A stretch of 64,000 bases of DNA from Physcomitrium patens (taxonomy: Eukaryota > Streptophyta > Bryopsida > Funariales > Funariaceae). Under the pieces are notes generated by a model. That model ran no database searches. It was not told where the DNA came from and saw only the letters and a program-made list of their open reading frames with translations. The stretch is taken from positions 15,793,372 to 15,857,371 of the forward strand of contig NC_037260.1 in NCBI RefSeq assembly GCF_000002425.4. The letters run 5' to 3'. Positions 31,195 to 44,346 of this stretch are shown one piece after another. The position numbers and the translations under genes are program-made. Numbering within the stretch: position 1 is the stretch's first letter; every line of letters begins with the position of its first letter.

Positions 31195-33960
31195 GATGGT
31201 CTACTTTTAGCTTCAAGTCATATTATTGATAAAATTATATTACTAAAAATATTATTTGAGGGCCACAGTACCAAAATAATATTCAATATCATTAGAATCT
31301 TAATTAATCTTATTATTTTAAGACTTTTGTGGTTGAAAAGATATAATCCATGGATAGATTGAAAGTTTTTTTAGGTTGAATTTCCTATAGAATTTCTTCA
31401 AGTAAATCCTATTATTAAATCATTAATAATAAAGTATTTATTTTTTGAAGCAATGACTTTTATAAAGGTGAGTATGAAAAAATACTATTTATTATTTATA
31501 CAACTTGAGCTCATGAAGAAGCAAGCTTACTAATAGCTATCTCAAAGAAATATAAGGAGTTTCAAGATATCTTTGAAAAAAAAATACTCACATATTTCCA
31601 AAATATTGACTATATGATTGTACCATCGATCTTTGAGAAGAGGCTCAATTACCATTTGGTCCAATTTATAATCTATCACAAAACTTTGTCCAACTATATT
31701 CTAGCATTTGATGAATGATATTTTTTAAGAATTCTTAAACAAGTTTTATTGTCTACTATCTTGATGATATTTTAATCTATTATAAGTCTTATAAAGAAAA
31801 AAAAAAAGAATATGTAAGATTAGTCTTCCAAAAGTTACAAGACACAAGATTATATATCAAATTAAAAATATATATATTCTATCAACCAAAAATAGAATTT
31901 TTTAAATATATTATATTCCATAAAGACTTGTTGATAGACCAAAAGAAAATTCAAGCTGTAATGAAGTGGACAACTCTAAAGACAATATGGGATATATAAT
32001 ATTTTTTTGAATTTTTTAATTCCTATCAAATATTTATCAAGAATTATTTCCAATTTTCAACTCTTTTTACTTAATTAACATCCAAAATCAAATTGAAATA
32101 GAGGCCTCAAGCACAAAAGTTTCTTTTTACAGTTGAAGGTAGCTTTTACTATAATTCCAATCCTAATACATCTTGATTTCACAAAAGCCTTCTATTTAGA
32201 AATTGATACTTCTAACTTTATATTAAAAATTGTACTATCATAGATGGAAAAGAATAGAAAGTTCCATCCAATTACATTTTATTTTCAAAAGTTTTTAGAT
32301 GTAGAGATTAATTATGAAATTCACAATATAGAACTTTTTGTGATTGTAGATTCTTTTCAAGAATGGCGTCACTTACTAAAAGGTGTTATACATCCTGTGA
32401 TTCTATATACAAATCACAAAAAATTTAAATATTTTATATCAGCTTGGATTCTTAATTGCGGCTAAGCTCGTTGGAATATGTCATTATCTTGTTTTAATTT
32501 TGTGATTACATATTGACTAAAGAAGCAACAAGAACTATCAGATATTTTATTAAAGAGATCATATCTTACTTCAAAAGCTAAAGAAGCAATATTTGATCAA
32601 CAATATATCACTCTCTTAAAGCCAAAAAAATTTTGTCTTTGTGCTACTTCTATAGTTATACCTATTGATTCAAAAAAATTTGAATAAATTTGTCTAATAT
32701 TAATTAATAATTAATTAGTTCATAATATTAAATAGTGCCTTGAAAACAATAAGTTCAAGATTGTGGAAGAACTTTGTATTGTGAAGATTGTTTATATATG
32801 CTAAAAGGATTGACGTAACTTTGTGTTTTTTAATCTTGTCATAATTTTTCAGTTGCATGACAATTTGGATTTAACAAATTATTAGAGCTTATTTCTTAAA
32901 ATTTCTAGTGATGTCAAATCTAAAAGATTGTAAAGGACTTTGTTCTCTCATGTGACATCTATTTAAGTTCCAAGAATTCTTAATATTATCTTTATAGACT
33001 ATTATAACCACTACTAATTTTGAAGTCTCCATGGTCTTTAATATCAATGACTTTCATTAATAATTTGCTGCCCTTAGCTACATTTGATACCATATATATT
33101 GTTGTGGATCAACTTACAAAGATGGCATATTTTATCCTATATAAAAAGGTAATTTTTAGAGAAGAAACAATAAGATTCTTTCTTGATAATATTTACATCA
33201 ATATCATGGCCTATTTAATGATAACATGTCTCATTGAAGACCTAAATTTATATCAAAGTTTTAAAAATCTATTTTCAAGATATTGAAGGTAAATATAAAA
33301 CTTTCTTTTGTCTTCCACCTTCAAATCAATGATCAAACAGAACAAGTCAATAAAAATTTAGAATAATATTTACAATATATCATCAGCTATTAATAAGATG
33401 ATTGAATCTTGTATTTAACTTTAGAAAAGTTTGCTTATAATAATATTCTTCATGCTTTAATCCAATAAATACCATTTTATGTTAATTATGATTATCATCT
33501 AAAGCTTGATTTGTTAGATACATCAAAGAATAAAAATCTAGCAGCTGAAGATCTTACAAAACAATTGTTACAACTAAAAATAATTTTAAAGTTCCATTCA
33601 CATACACCTCAAGATTCTTACAAAGTATCTTCAAATAAATTTAGAAAAGAATCTCTTACTTTTGAAATTAAAAATAAAGTATGGCTTCTTTGACAAAATA
33701 CCAAGTTTAATTGGCCTTGCGATAAGTTGGATTATGAAAGATTGGAGCTATTTTGTATTCAAAAGCAAATTAATCCAATGGCTTATTCATTAAAACTATC
33801 CACATGTATGAAGGTATATCTAATCTTTTATATTTTTTTATTAGAAGCTTATTAAAAAGAATATGAGATGGAAAAGATCCTTGATATTGACAAAGAAGAG
33901 GCAAATTATAGTTTTATATTCATTGACATAGCTATGATATCAATGAGCATATATAGAAAT
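31195..33960 (+). pseudogene. Relic F protease end, RT, RNase H, integrase
   Basis: Matches element A pol in order: NIIRILI near 31285, an RT active-site remnant ([16 protein letters not shown]) near 31750, RNase H (FHPITFYFQKFLDVEINYEIH) at 32265-32330, integrase (SLISMTFINNLLP near 33040, MAYFILYKK near 33120), and the integrase tail near 33700-33800. Short open pieces of 60-88 codons are all that remains. Confidence 0.8.
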
Positions 33961-33962
33961 CA

Positions 33963-33965
<3 letters not shown>

Positions 33966-33993
<28 letters not shown>
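33966..33993 (+). repeat. Poly(A) tract
   Basis: About 28 A residues within the decayed chromodomain region of relic F; probably slippage. Confidence 0.9.
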
Positions 33994-33997
<4 letters not shown>

Positions 33998-34454
33998 AGT
34001 TAATGTATCACAAAAAGTACATGAGTTATATTAATGCTATCATCAAAAATCTAAATCTATTTTAAGATGACTTCTCAATGAAGCTACTATTAGAATGTTG
34101 TATATAATAAAGAGAGAAATTATTGCTCACAACAACCTTAGAGTTTAGTATATCTAGTTTATGATCCAATATGTTGAATTGGAGAGTGTTTAAAGAGTTT
34201 TTAAATTATGAATCTCAAAATAGAGCCAAAGTTGGAGCTTTTCTTATCATTCCTACTATATCAATTGTTCCAACTCTCGTAACTTTTGCAAGATCATTCT
34301 TGAAATGAAATTGGACCTTCTCAAGAGAAGAAACACCTATACTACAATCAACTTAAATAAGAAAATCTTGAAGATGATGCTTGAGATTTACTCATCTTAT
34401 TGTAAATATAAAATCCATGTTTTTTATCAAACTTGAAGCTAGAAAGAGAGGTAA

Positions 34455-34860
34455 TATTATAAACATCTAAGAATAATATTTTTAAAATATTTTTAAAATA
34501 TCCTATTAGATTATAAAATATTTCAAAAAAAATTTATAATATTCTAATAGGATGTTCTAAAAATATTTCTAAAATATTCTAAAAGATGCTAAAATATTTT
34601 TAAAATATTCTAATAATTTCTAAAAAATTCCTAGAAGATTAAAGAAGTTATTCAAGAAGCTTCTTTGGATTGCTTCATTTTCAAGCAACATAGAAACTTC
34701 TCTAGAAGCTTCTTAATATTTAGTATATATTAGAGTCAATACTAAGGAGATTCTCAATCTTGAAAATACATCTCTTAGAACTCTAACTCATCTCTCTTGA
34801 TGATAATCTTCTACTCATCTAATTTAATTAAGTTCTTATTACAACAAAAAAGTTTCAACA
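34455..34860 (+). repeat. 3' LTR of relic F
   Basis: Starts TATTATAAACATC, aligning with TGTCATGGACATAC of A after a purine-rich AGAGAGGTAA, and keeps the repeated 'attctaaaa' blocks, a TATA-like 'tagtatatatta' at 34718 and decayed hairpin sequence ('gagtcaatactaagg ... tctcaatcttg'). The 3' end is not sharp. Confidence 0.65.
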
Positions 34861-36446
34861 AGTAATTGAACAAAATGACAAAAAGACAAAGATGATTGAA
34901 TTTATGTTTTTCAAATGGCTAAAAGATTTAGAAAATATAAAAAAATATAAAATAAAATAAAATAAAATAAAAAAATCTTAAAATAGATATTATTTATAAG
35001 TTATTATTGATAAAGATGGATAAAGATAAATAGATATATATAAATTAGGTTAGTTAAGATTAATATATAAAATAAAAGTTTCTTGAATTATTATAATTAC
35101 ACCAAAAATTCGAAATTTCTTTCAATAAGGAGATTCAAATTTGGTATTTTTGGATGATATTTTATCCATAAAGTACATGTGATATTTTAAACTATTACTT
35201 GATACTTTATCAAATCACCATACAAGGTAGGTGATTTTGAAATCCAAATATAAAAAAATAAAAATATGAATGAAATATCTAAAATTATGATACTTTCCTT
35301 AATTTTTTTTATCTTTGATTCTATACCACATCACTCTTTGACTTTTTCAAATCACCAAAATATTAAGTGATATTTTAGAAACTTGAAGATAGTAATAAAA
35401 TTTGAATAAGAATATTTTGGATTTGATATTTCAATTGACCTTGAAAATATTATTGGTGAAATTCAATTAATTGGTTTTGTAAATACTTTAGGTCTAAATT
35501 CCCTTAATATACAAGATTAGTTACTTACTAGTCTCAAAAAAATTAAGATATGAGCTTTTGGATAGCATCCAAAGACTTAATATCTACATTGCAATATCAA
35601 TATTAATCCTTTTCAACCATGTTGCTAAAGCTTTAATGGGATATGAGCAATTGTTGACTAATAAATGGCTAACAAAGAGGCTGAAGATGAAAATAAAGAG
35701 TTAGAAGTTGTGCTTGAGCAAGAGATGTTAAAAAAAAAGAGAAACTTTTTATCCACTACATTATAATCAAGCCCGTTAATATTATAAAGCTTATATATTT
35801 CTTAACATATGTTGTATTGGAAGACCTCGAATACAAATTGCATGTCTTTAATTTCTTGCAAACAATGTTAAATGCTTAACAATATTAAATAAATAAAAAT
35901 TAAGCTTAATGAATCATTCATGAATGGCCTTGGACATAATAGACAAGCTTCTAGTCCAAGTAAGTTTTTAAAATATTGCCATTATTTATTGACTTAGTTA
36001 TATGTTTGAAATATTTGTTCAATCTACACATAAAATGAAAGATAAGCATATCTTTTTAAAGCTTGATTTTCCTACACTATTAAAATATAAATCATTTATT
36101 TATTGATCTGAGTAAATAAACAAAAAACCAAAATATTAAACCATATCTAAGTAAGTTTCTTACTGAAAGAATGGAGTAAAGTAGAGTAAAGTTGGGGGAG
36201 GGGGTCGACAAAGAGTGGGCTAGAAAGGCAAACGTCATTACTATATTAGGAGGCACAGCTCCTGGATGAGGTGGCATGTCCCGCCACTTGGAGCCGTTCT
36301 TTTGACAGCGTGGGAACAACAAGTTTTGCCGGGAAGTTTGAACTGGGGGACCATAATGCCGGGAAGGCGACTCGTTGCTCCACGACTACAGTGAGGGTTG
36401 CGAACCTTCAATCCTTATTTGTATGTGGTACAAAGTGTGTGCGGAA
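34861..36446. other. AT-rich spacer, no gene recognised
   Basis: Contains an (AAAAT)n run near 34950-34975 and decayed, unassigned sequence. Base composition becomes less AT-rich after about 36180, approaching the XRI1-like gene. Confidence 0.6.
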
Positions 36447-36564
36447 GTCTGAGGTGACTCTTTCCTGTTGTTTTGTAGCGTCAACAAAAGAGTCACCTCA
36501 GACTTTTTCGCTACAAAACAACAGGAAAGAGTCTGAGATGACTCTGTTGTTTTGTAGCGAAAAA
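36447..36564. repeat. Cluster of alternating inverted repeats
   Basis: A 21-bp perfect inverted repeat (36504-36524 TTTTTCGCTACAAAACAACAG and 36544-36564) has a 19-nt spacer. The flanking 36447-36503 carries the same unit in the opposite orientation with its own inverted partner (GTCTGAGGTGACTCTTT / AAAAGAGTCACCTCAGAC). It looks like a small foldback or MITE remnant about 770 bp downstream of the XRI1-like stop codon. Confidence 0.75.
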
Positions 36565-37334
36565 CTGGCGCAGACGTTGGAACTCGTCCTTGTTTACGTT
36601 GGCCAACGTGGGAATGAGCTGCATCTGCCATGAATGGATGCCTCCCTGCCTGTCGAAGATGATAGAAACTTCTCCCCGCATTCATCTTTAACCCCCTCCT
36701 GACATTGAGGAAGGACCTCATGAATGAATGAATGAAATTCCTACACTGGATGGCAATTTACACATAGGCGAGTTTGAAACTTTCTGATAGTGCAAGTTTG
36801 CGTTCTTTGGTATCGTTGACAGGAAATGGTTCGTTAGTGGAGGTCATTGTGCTTTAGGGAGTTAAGCAAGAACTATACGGGGCAACATTGAGAATCCTTC
36901 AGAGAATTGTAATTCAAATTACCGCAAATTGTGCATACAGTAAGAAAGAAAAAAAAACTTCAGAGCCATGTCACGCACCTCTGGGATGACATTGTACAAA
37001 TGTTTCTAAGCCCCAACATTAGCAGTTGGTCTACGGCTTGCCATATGTTACACTAAGCAGTTGGGAAGCATTAGGGCAGGCTGAGAGGTACTGTTTTCTA
37101 CTCTATCCGATGCTGAAAATTTTACACTCAACTCAGTCCACCCAGCTAATTGCGAGACATCAGGCTCTGGCTTGATTGGTCACGCATCCTCGTTGTATGT
37201 ATGACATTTATCGTTCTAGGAGGAGGAGTAGATTTACACAGGCCTTCCTCGTCAGAATCGAATGAGAACCAGTAAAAATGGTTCTCAAGGCTTCTATAAT
37301 GAGTGTAGGGGCTAACGATTACTCTCCGTCCGCA

Positions 37335-39122
37335 TCATCCTCGAGTTTTCATGATAGTGATGGAACCCTTGCCCTCAGTGTGAAGCTTGATGCACTCTAC
37401 CACAGCTTTGCCCGAGAGTCCCGATCCGGAATGGGCCGGAGACTTTTGGATGTCCCTTGCAGATTGACGACGCGTAGGCCTTGGAGATGGACTCTTAATT
37501 CGCTGATTTATGTCGTTCAACGTCACGTCCCCATGGGCACTGTATGGTTTTACCAAATTAAATGGGTATGCAACGGGCGTAGCTTTGACTCGAAACCTCG
37601 TAAGTGGGCTGGGTCTCCACCCTGAAAAACATGGATTTGCCGTTCTCAGAAATATCATAAAACAAGGTAACACTACAGCTTTTGACAAACTACTGCGACG
37701 ATTACAGCGTGTAGAGAGAGAAAGAAAGAAAGCAAGAGAGGTGAAGAGAGAAAGAACGAGAGACATACCAGGAGTAGAACCCTTGGAAAACGGCGTCAAA
37801 GGCCCTTGCAAAACCTCGCCCTCAGATGAGGGTGATGAGACTATGGATGCTCCTGGTGCCTCACCATGCTTGGCGCTTCGCACTTTAGGTTTCCTGAAAC
37901 ACATGAGAGGTCACCCTCCGCATTAAGTACCTTGATTCTATCACATAGCTGAGAGGTGGATCAGTAGTGGTATCTACTCCAGAGTGGGACTGTCAACTGC
38001 TGATGTATGGAATTGCAGCAGAGCAAGCAGGGGGCATCCAGAGATTGCAGGTCCTTACGGCTTATCAGATGAACAGTGGGTCTCTGTGTTCTCTGAGCAT
38101 TTATCATCAAAAACTTGGCCAGTTTCTTCTGGAATTGAATTATCAGCTGATGTATCATCTTTGGAGAACCATATACTGTTCGGCGACGAGGGGGCCGGGT
38201 TCAGAAACTCATCAGTCCCGGAACCTAAAGAACCCACACAGCTCTGAAAAGCATACAAGCGGTCAGAGGTCGTAGGCAACACTCCGACTACTGAAGAACG
38301 CTCAAGAGAGGGATGTGGAGACAACGAGGGCAAGGATAGAACACCAATGTACCATGAAAGGTGAGTCGTTGGTAGAACCGGAATCGAACGCTGGTGAGGA
38401 AGCAGGCACACACTCATCACCAGTTACAGAGAAATGCAGCATTCGGCGCCTCTTAATTCGTCCGCAGTTCTCAGCAGCATAATCGCTAGGACCAATACTG
38501 TCACCCTCTGTTGAAGCGAAGAAAATTCTAATCAGTTCAAATGCCGATTGACCCCGTGCATACGTGTTTCATGACAAAGGTTCACAGTGGAAAGAGCTAC
38601 GCTTGTTCGGCTAAAAATAGGTCGAAGACTATCTTAATGCGAGAAATACATGAAGACACCCCAGGCAGTGCCCATTGTGCAAGAGACTGGTCGATACCTT
38701 GGCTACAGTCAGCGATGTGCGAGGGACTTGACTCCCTTTCATTCACAATTGGGGGAGTTGAGGCAAATAGCTCTTCGTCATTTTGAGTCAAATCATCCCA
38801 GAAGGACTTGGCGACTTCTGCAACATTGTCAAAGAATAAACTAGACTCAGAAAATGTGCAGTCATCCCAAGGGTAGGTGTAGTGCAACCCAAACATGCCA
38901 CGATTTAAAAATTTCAGCGTAGTTTTCAAGCTTATCGTCGACAGGTCAAAAGCCAAGGCCGGCGAAAAAGAACTTAAGCACTCAGAGTCAAAGCGTGCTA
39001 CCTATATATGATTCGGAGTCCAACTTGAATGCGTCTTCTCGCCATAACCAAGAATCAGGGTTATCGCCCACAATTATTTGATTGTCGACTACCGCCAGCT
39101 CCTCAAACGCAGCAATCTCCAT
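37335..39122 (-). CDS. XRI1: XRI1-like protein, six exons, 330 aa
   Basis: Minus-strand exons: 39122-39002, 38817-38698, 38507-38353, 38243-38059, 37893-37769, 37621-37335. All introns (184, 190, 109, 165, 147 nt) are GT-AG, phases agree and the total is 993 nt. The ATG at 39122 has an in-frame TAA two codons upstream. The N-terminus reads DSWLWREDAFKLDSESYIEV, then AKSFWDDLTQNDEELF; exon 3 has a basic KRRRML motif; the last exon has TPVAYPFNLVKP, GDVTLNDINQRI, LSGKAVV and the terminal GKGSITIMKTRG. These mark XRI1 (X-ray induced transcript 1), a plant protein required for meiosis and the response to DNA damage that acts in the nucleus and was reported to bind MND1. The open, correctly spliced frame indicates a functional gene. 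It lies apart from the transposon stacks. Confidence 0.9.
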
Positions 39123-39222
39123 AGCTTAATTCTTGAGAAGCAACTTCGAAGTCTGGGATTCGGCAAGACAGAACTAACAACCGGAAAAGGATCCACGCTT
39201 ACGCGAAGTTATCCTGTACGGC
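39123..39222 (-). other. Probable 5' UTR piece of the XRI1-like gene
   Basis: On the minus strand a good 3' splice site (CTAAC ... TTGTCTCACAG) ends at 39223, 100 bases before the ATG, suggesting an intron in the 5' leader. The donor was not identified. Confidence 0.4.
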
Positions 39223-41180
39223 CTGTGAGACAATCGATTATAACGTTAGATTGCGGACATACAGGAAACACAACGCAGAGAACTCATGCAGAACGAACAG
39301 GAGGACAAATATGGGAGGCGAGACCCCAAAGACAGCTATCCGTCGCAACTCAATTGCGTTAAGGCAAGTCATAGGCAACTCGTGGATTGTCTCTTCGACG
39401 TTCGTAGGCACACCAAGAGACAGAGGGAGAACTGGAGACATGATGCAAGGAAAAGACACCCACGACCACCGAAGCATCAATCTCTACAAAGCAGTAGCGG
39501 AGTTCTCTGTACAGAATAGTACTTGCAGGATTACAAACCGCCTGGAGACACAAGAGGAGAAAATGTGGTCTTCACGATGACCCGTGAGAATCAGCGTTTC
39601 TCAAGATTGTACTGCTCTGGAAAGACCTACGCTCCCGCTCAGGGGCTCACACTACATAATTACGCAACCTCTAGGCAAACAGGGTGCAAAACCGTGGGTT
39701 CCTGTGAAAATGTTTGTTGCCAATGGCAAGGACATCAAGAAGTTAGACAAGAAGCAAGAATCTGAGCACTTCAACGCCCATTCCAAGGAAGTGGGAAACA
39801 ATAGTCAAGTCATATCCTCGTTCCTGTAGAATGAATAGCAGACATCGACAGATGCCTTTCTAATCTGGCAAGAACAAGGGGGAAGAATTACTCTCCAAGA
39901 CAACCTATGAAGGATTCAATCCAAGATACTTCTCAAGAACAGGACTTCGTGACAAAAAGGTCGAGGAATACCACAGTGAAGTACAAACTAATCGACAACA
40001 GATGCATCAGGACTCACTCAGGTCGAGTTCAAAAGCACGACACAACAACCAAACCATTGTCTGGTAATCAATTAACGCAAAGAAAAAAGAAAAAAGGAGG
40101 GGACGTTCCCCCACGCGCGCTCCTCAAGGGAGCCACAGTATTCACAAGACAAGTAGAATGCTCGAGAGAGAACAGGAATCGATGCTCTGGAGAACACGAC
40201 TCCCTAATCAGCTACTCTTCGTTCGCTCGGAGACGAAATCATCCAACCCCGGCACAAAACAGAAGATACTCCTTACACCGAGCTAAAACAACTTTCACCA
40301 CGAACACGATCTCTCTCCGCTTTGACACGCGCGCGCGCTGCTGCAAGCTACACATAACCCCTCTGACTTCTAAGAAGATCCAGAGCGGCACCAACATCCG
40401 ACCTGCACGGGTTGCGCCACCTTCAAACCAGCACCATTGCAACAAACTCCCAATGCGCCACCTCTCGAACTCGGCCCAAGCTCCGCCTCCCACTCTCGGA
40501 GTCCCAACGCCCAGAGACAGTTGTTCTACCACGCACGTACTTCCAGCACATCCTACACTTGCGACCGCTGGGCCAACAGTCGCGACGTCAAACCAAGCAC
40601 TCGGCAACTCCATACAATCGGGTCTCCCCGCTATATCCCCCTCGGGAACACGGGATGGAGAGCTAAACAGGGCAGCTCCGACCCGTTGATGGTTCATCCA
40701 GCAACAAGAACGAAATGCATCGGTAAATAGACGACGACAACAATCGGGGTTGCGATGCCATGGAGCTAGTTTTCGCAAAAACAAAGAGAAGCTCGCTCGC
40801 TGTGGCCACGTTCCCTAGTTCAGTGCACATTCAAAGCAACGAGAAAGATGAAGACAGGGACAGATCACGGGCCAGGCGGGGTGTCGAACACGAATGCGAA
40901 ACCCGGTGCGCACCCCTGGCACTGGCCCGCCACGTCATCGGGGATCCCATTCCCGCGCTTTCCTGTTATCCAGTCCACCACTGGAAAACGAACTCCCGCG
41001 GTAAAGCTCCTCTGCTTTATTATTTTCCCCACTTGGCTCCCGCCATAATCTGCCTCTTTCCCACGCTCCGATCGGCCCCGAATGGGTCCACATCGGGGTC
41101 CATTCACCGCATTCAATAACAAGGCCCTTTTCCGGCAAAACTAATAGCCACTCTTCCCGGCAACAGCTAGTGACGACAAT
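39223..41180 (-). promoter_or_regulatory. GC-rich upstream region of the XRI1-like gene
   Basis: Higher GC than anything around it, with long but low-quality open frames on both strands. On the plus strand it reads TTCCCGCG at 40950-40957, an exact E2F consensus (TTSSCGSS), and GCCACGTCATC at 40929-40939, an ACGT-core bZIP-type site. E2F control is common for plant DNA-repair and cell-cycle genes. Leader intron and first exon probably lie here, with transcription starting near 40.8-41.0 kb. Motifs are seen; their use is inferred. Confidence 0.45.
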
Positions 41181-44100
41181 GCCTGCCATTGTGGCAGGTA
41201 ACTGTTACCCATACTGCTGTGTCTACCTCCAATTAGGGGGTTCTACTAAAAGCTGAGATGGGCTTCGCTGGATATATTGCTGGTAGTAGCCCACTTAGGC
41301 TCCCTAGGCCTCCGTGCTCATTCATTCATTCGTTCTTGTTGGGTCCGTTGGCCGGCTTTCTGTGTGTAGCGGAACAACGGTAAGGAGCTATTCTGGCTGT
41401 ATTGTATTGTTTATCTCTTTATTGAAACGATCATATTCCCACTGAATGAATGAATTCCACAGCGGCACTGAACGTGGTAGGAAATGGGTCTTCGCCCCCC
41501 CACCCTAATTTAATACTGAGCTCTCTGCCACGTCACCTTTATGTGCGCTGCGAACACTTAATCCCGCCCTTCACGAGCTTCTTCATCCATCCATCCATCC
41601 ATGCATGCATACATACATACATACATACATACATCATATATATATCCACTCATCCATCCATACAAACCCACGTCAGCAAATTCCCAGGCCTCCAAACCCT
41701 ATAAACTGAAGGCTTGTTATTACCCCAAGAACAGTTGCAAATCAGTTAATCCATAATGGCTCAATAACAAATAAAAAAAAACAACAACAACAACAACAAC
41801 TTAAAAGCCTGGATTAGGGCTCTGTCACCCAAATCATTTGTGAGACCAAAATGATTGATGAGAGGAAACTCTTCCCAATTAGAAACAACCTATAATATGG
41901 GTTTTCTTCTATGATCATGTGCCCCAGGTGGGGGGTGGGGTTTATTGCACAATGGAAGGTCCACAAACACACACACAGAGAGAGCATGTTGTGCTGTGGA
42001 ACAGGCATGCTGAAATGAGGAGGGAGAGCAGTTCTATAGTGGAATACGTCACTTACTTATCACCATGTGGGTGTGGGGCTATCAGAGCTCTGACTACTAC
42101 CTGAGCCAAAACATAATGGGGCACTAAGGATATGAGAGCCTATGTTTTTTGTAGTTATCTTAGAGAGGTGAAGTGGACATGCTAAATCAATAATCCCATG
42201 CCCGTTGACCCAAAATCATTTTTAGGGTTCCTGATACTACTATCACACTACAATACTACTTTTCCATGCTAAAGTAGGGGAGTAGCATGTATGGTATTAA
42301 TCAGGGTCCTTTTTGTGACAACTCAGTTTGGTGTGTCTCTCACACACAAACTCACACACTCACACACACACTTGCACACATGCACACTTGAATTCTCAAT
42401 AAATTCAATATCAATGAAGTTATGAGTTGAATGATATTGTTGATTTTGAATAGATATATATTTATATTTTTTTTCTCTCACTGAGGATTTAATATTTTAT
42501 TTTATGTTAGTTTTTTATGACAGTTTCTTATTTTTATTTTTAACATTGGATGTTTGGACATCTGGTTTAATTTGCAACCATTGTCATATGATTTGTGGAG
42601 AATACAGTTCATATGTTGCATGCAATTGGAAGTTCATGCAGTTTTTTCACATTAAAAAAAGATTTCAATCTATTTTTACCAAATCCACTTCCTATTCTTG
42701 GTAGATTTGGAAATTTTATGCTTAGAGGAATATAGTAGGGTTAGCTTGGTTGGTTTTGTTCATATGAATTCCATGTTCGTTTCATTTAAAGCTTAAAATA
42801 TCTCGTGAAGCAAATAAATCGTTTTAAGATTCAATCAAAATTCTTTATACTTCATAACCCAAACCCTAAAAAATGAAATGTGAAACTTTAAATTTTAAAT
42901 GAAATGTGAAACTTTAAATGTATACACAACCTTGTGAAAATTAAATTACTTGACAAAGGAGATTGGAAGGTGAACATAACACAAGTGACAAACCTGATCC
43001 ATGCTGTAAAGATCCAACTATATTTCATTATATATGTTTGAAAAACTGATGTTTCAATCTTTGTACCAAAAAGCACTATTCTAAAAATGTAATATTTATT
43101 TTCTTTTTCTATGTTTTTAATTATTTTGTGTGTGTTTCAATCGTTTTTCTTAAACACTTAAATATTTATTTTTTATGCATTATCTTTTTGTAATTTTCAT
43201 GTCATGCATTTTGTAAGCATGCACCATTATTTTGCTCCAATCAAGGTAGATGTGTTTTTCAGTTGTTTTGTAAATCAACTTCTAATTCTTATAATTCATG
43301 ACTTTTGTTACTTTGCCTCTTCTACTTACTTATTTATATTTAATCATTTATTTCATATCTCATTTACTTATCACATTGAAAAACTTAATTAATATGTATA
43401 TTATTTTATGTTTAGATTATAAAAATTTTAAATTATATTCTCTTGCTGACAAAAAAAAAAACAAATAACAAAAAACAAAAAAAAAGTTTAAATTAAATTA
43501 AAGATTGAGATTTTGAGTACTGCATTGTGCACATATATTTCCACCAGCTAGTATTCGAAATCCTCGTCAATGCTTGCAACGCCTTAGAATTATGGAGGAT
43601 TAGTTTTTTGGTAGCTCTACTTAAAAATAAATCAGCTTAAAATCTTCCAAGTAAGCTGAATCTAAAACAATGAATTTTAGTTGTATATGATGTCTTGAAT
43701 TATTAATAAGTATTTTTTCTTTTATAATAAATGAAGGACACCTTCAAATTTGGCATCATATCCACCATGTGGTAATTTTTTCCAACATTGTATTTTTACC
43801 CATTGTAAAGGTTCATAATGGTTTCTGCAATAATATTCAGTCGTTACATAAGCAGAGGAGGCAAGCTTTTAAAACTTGAATGTTTTCAGGGAATTTTTCT
43901 TCAGTAAGTACTTTACAAAAAATATCACAAAATGGTGTGTTCTGTTTCTATACCTTGCCAATAGTGTCTCCTTGAAGCAAAAAATTATTTTGTCATCTTT
44001 ATTATTTAGTATAAATAATAAGTGATTTCAATTATTTATTGACTGATTTCAGTTTCGCAAAAACATAAAATAGATATATGTAGATTCAAAAAAATTTCGT

Positions 44101-44307
44101 TATATAGATTTAAAATATAATTATTGGTAATTTTTTTAATTTAGAAAAAAATTAACTAATATTACCAAAGTATTCTCTTTATTGTTTTAAACATTTAGCT
44201 TACATATTTATTATTTACATTCTTTAACCCTAATCCTAATTTTTAAATTCTATTTTAAATCTAAATTATGATACATTAAAAAATATATATATTATTAAAT
44301 CTAAATG

Positions 44308-44346
<39 letters not shown>

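Larger units (their letters stand above)
4264..34860 (+). mobile_element. Relic F: old chromodomain Ty3/gypsy element related to A, split by element B
   Basis: Two pieces of one decayed element flank B. The left piece (4264-5023) follows element A gag from about 15950 through the zinc knuckle into protease. The right piece (31195-34860) resumes in protease at the codon where the left piece stops and runs through RT, RNase H, integrase and a 3' LTR. The junction duplicates GATGG (5019-5023 and 31195-31199), placing B inside the conserved VIDG segment of the F protease. The 5' end of F is missing, apparently removed or displaced by element G. Dozens of stops and indels show it is the oldest layer here. 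Confidence 0.75.

Noticed and set aside
39907-40689. 260-codon plus-strand open frame opposite the XRI1-like upstream region
   Set aside because: Low-complexity, basic and Ser/Thr/Pro rich without any domain; several frames are open at once in this GC-rich stretch, so it is probably chance.
40239-40784. 181-codon minus-strand open frame upstream of XRI1
   Set aside because: No recognisable domain; more likely leader exon or intron of the XRI1-like gene.
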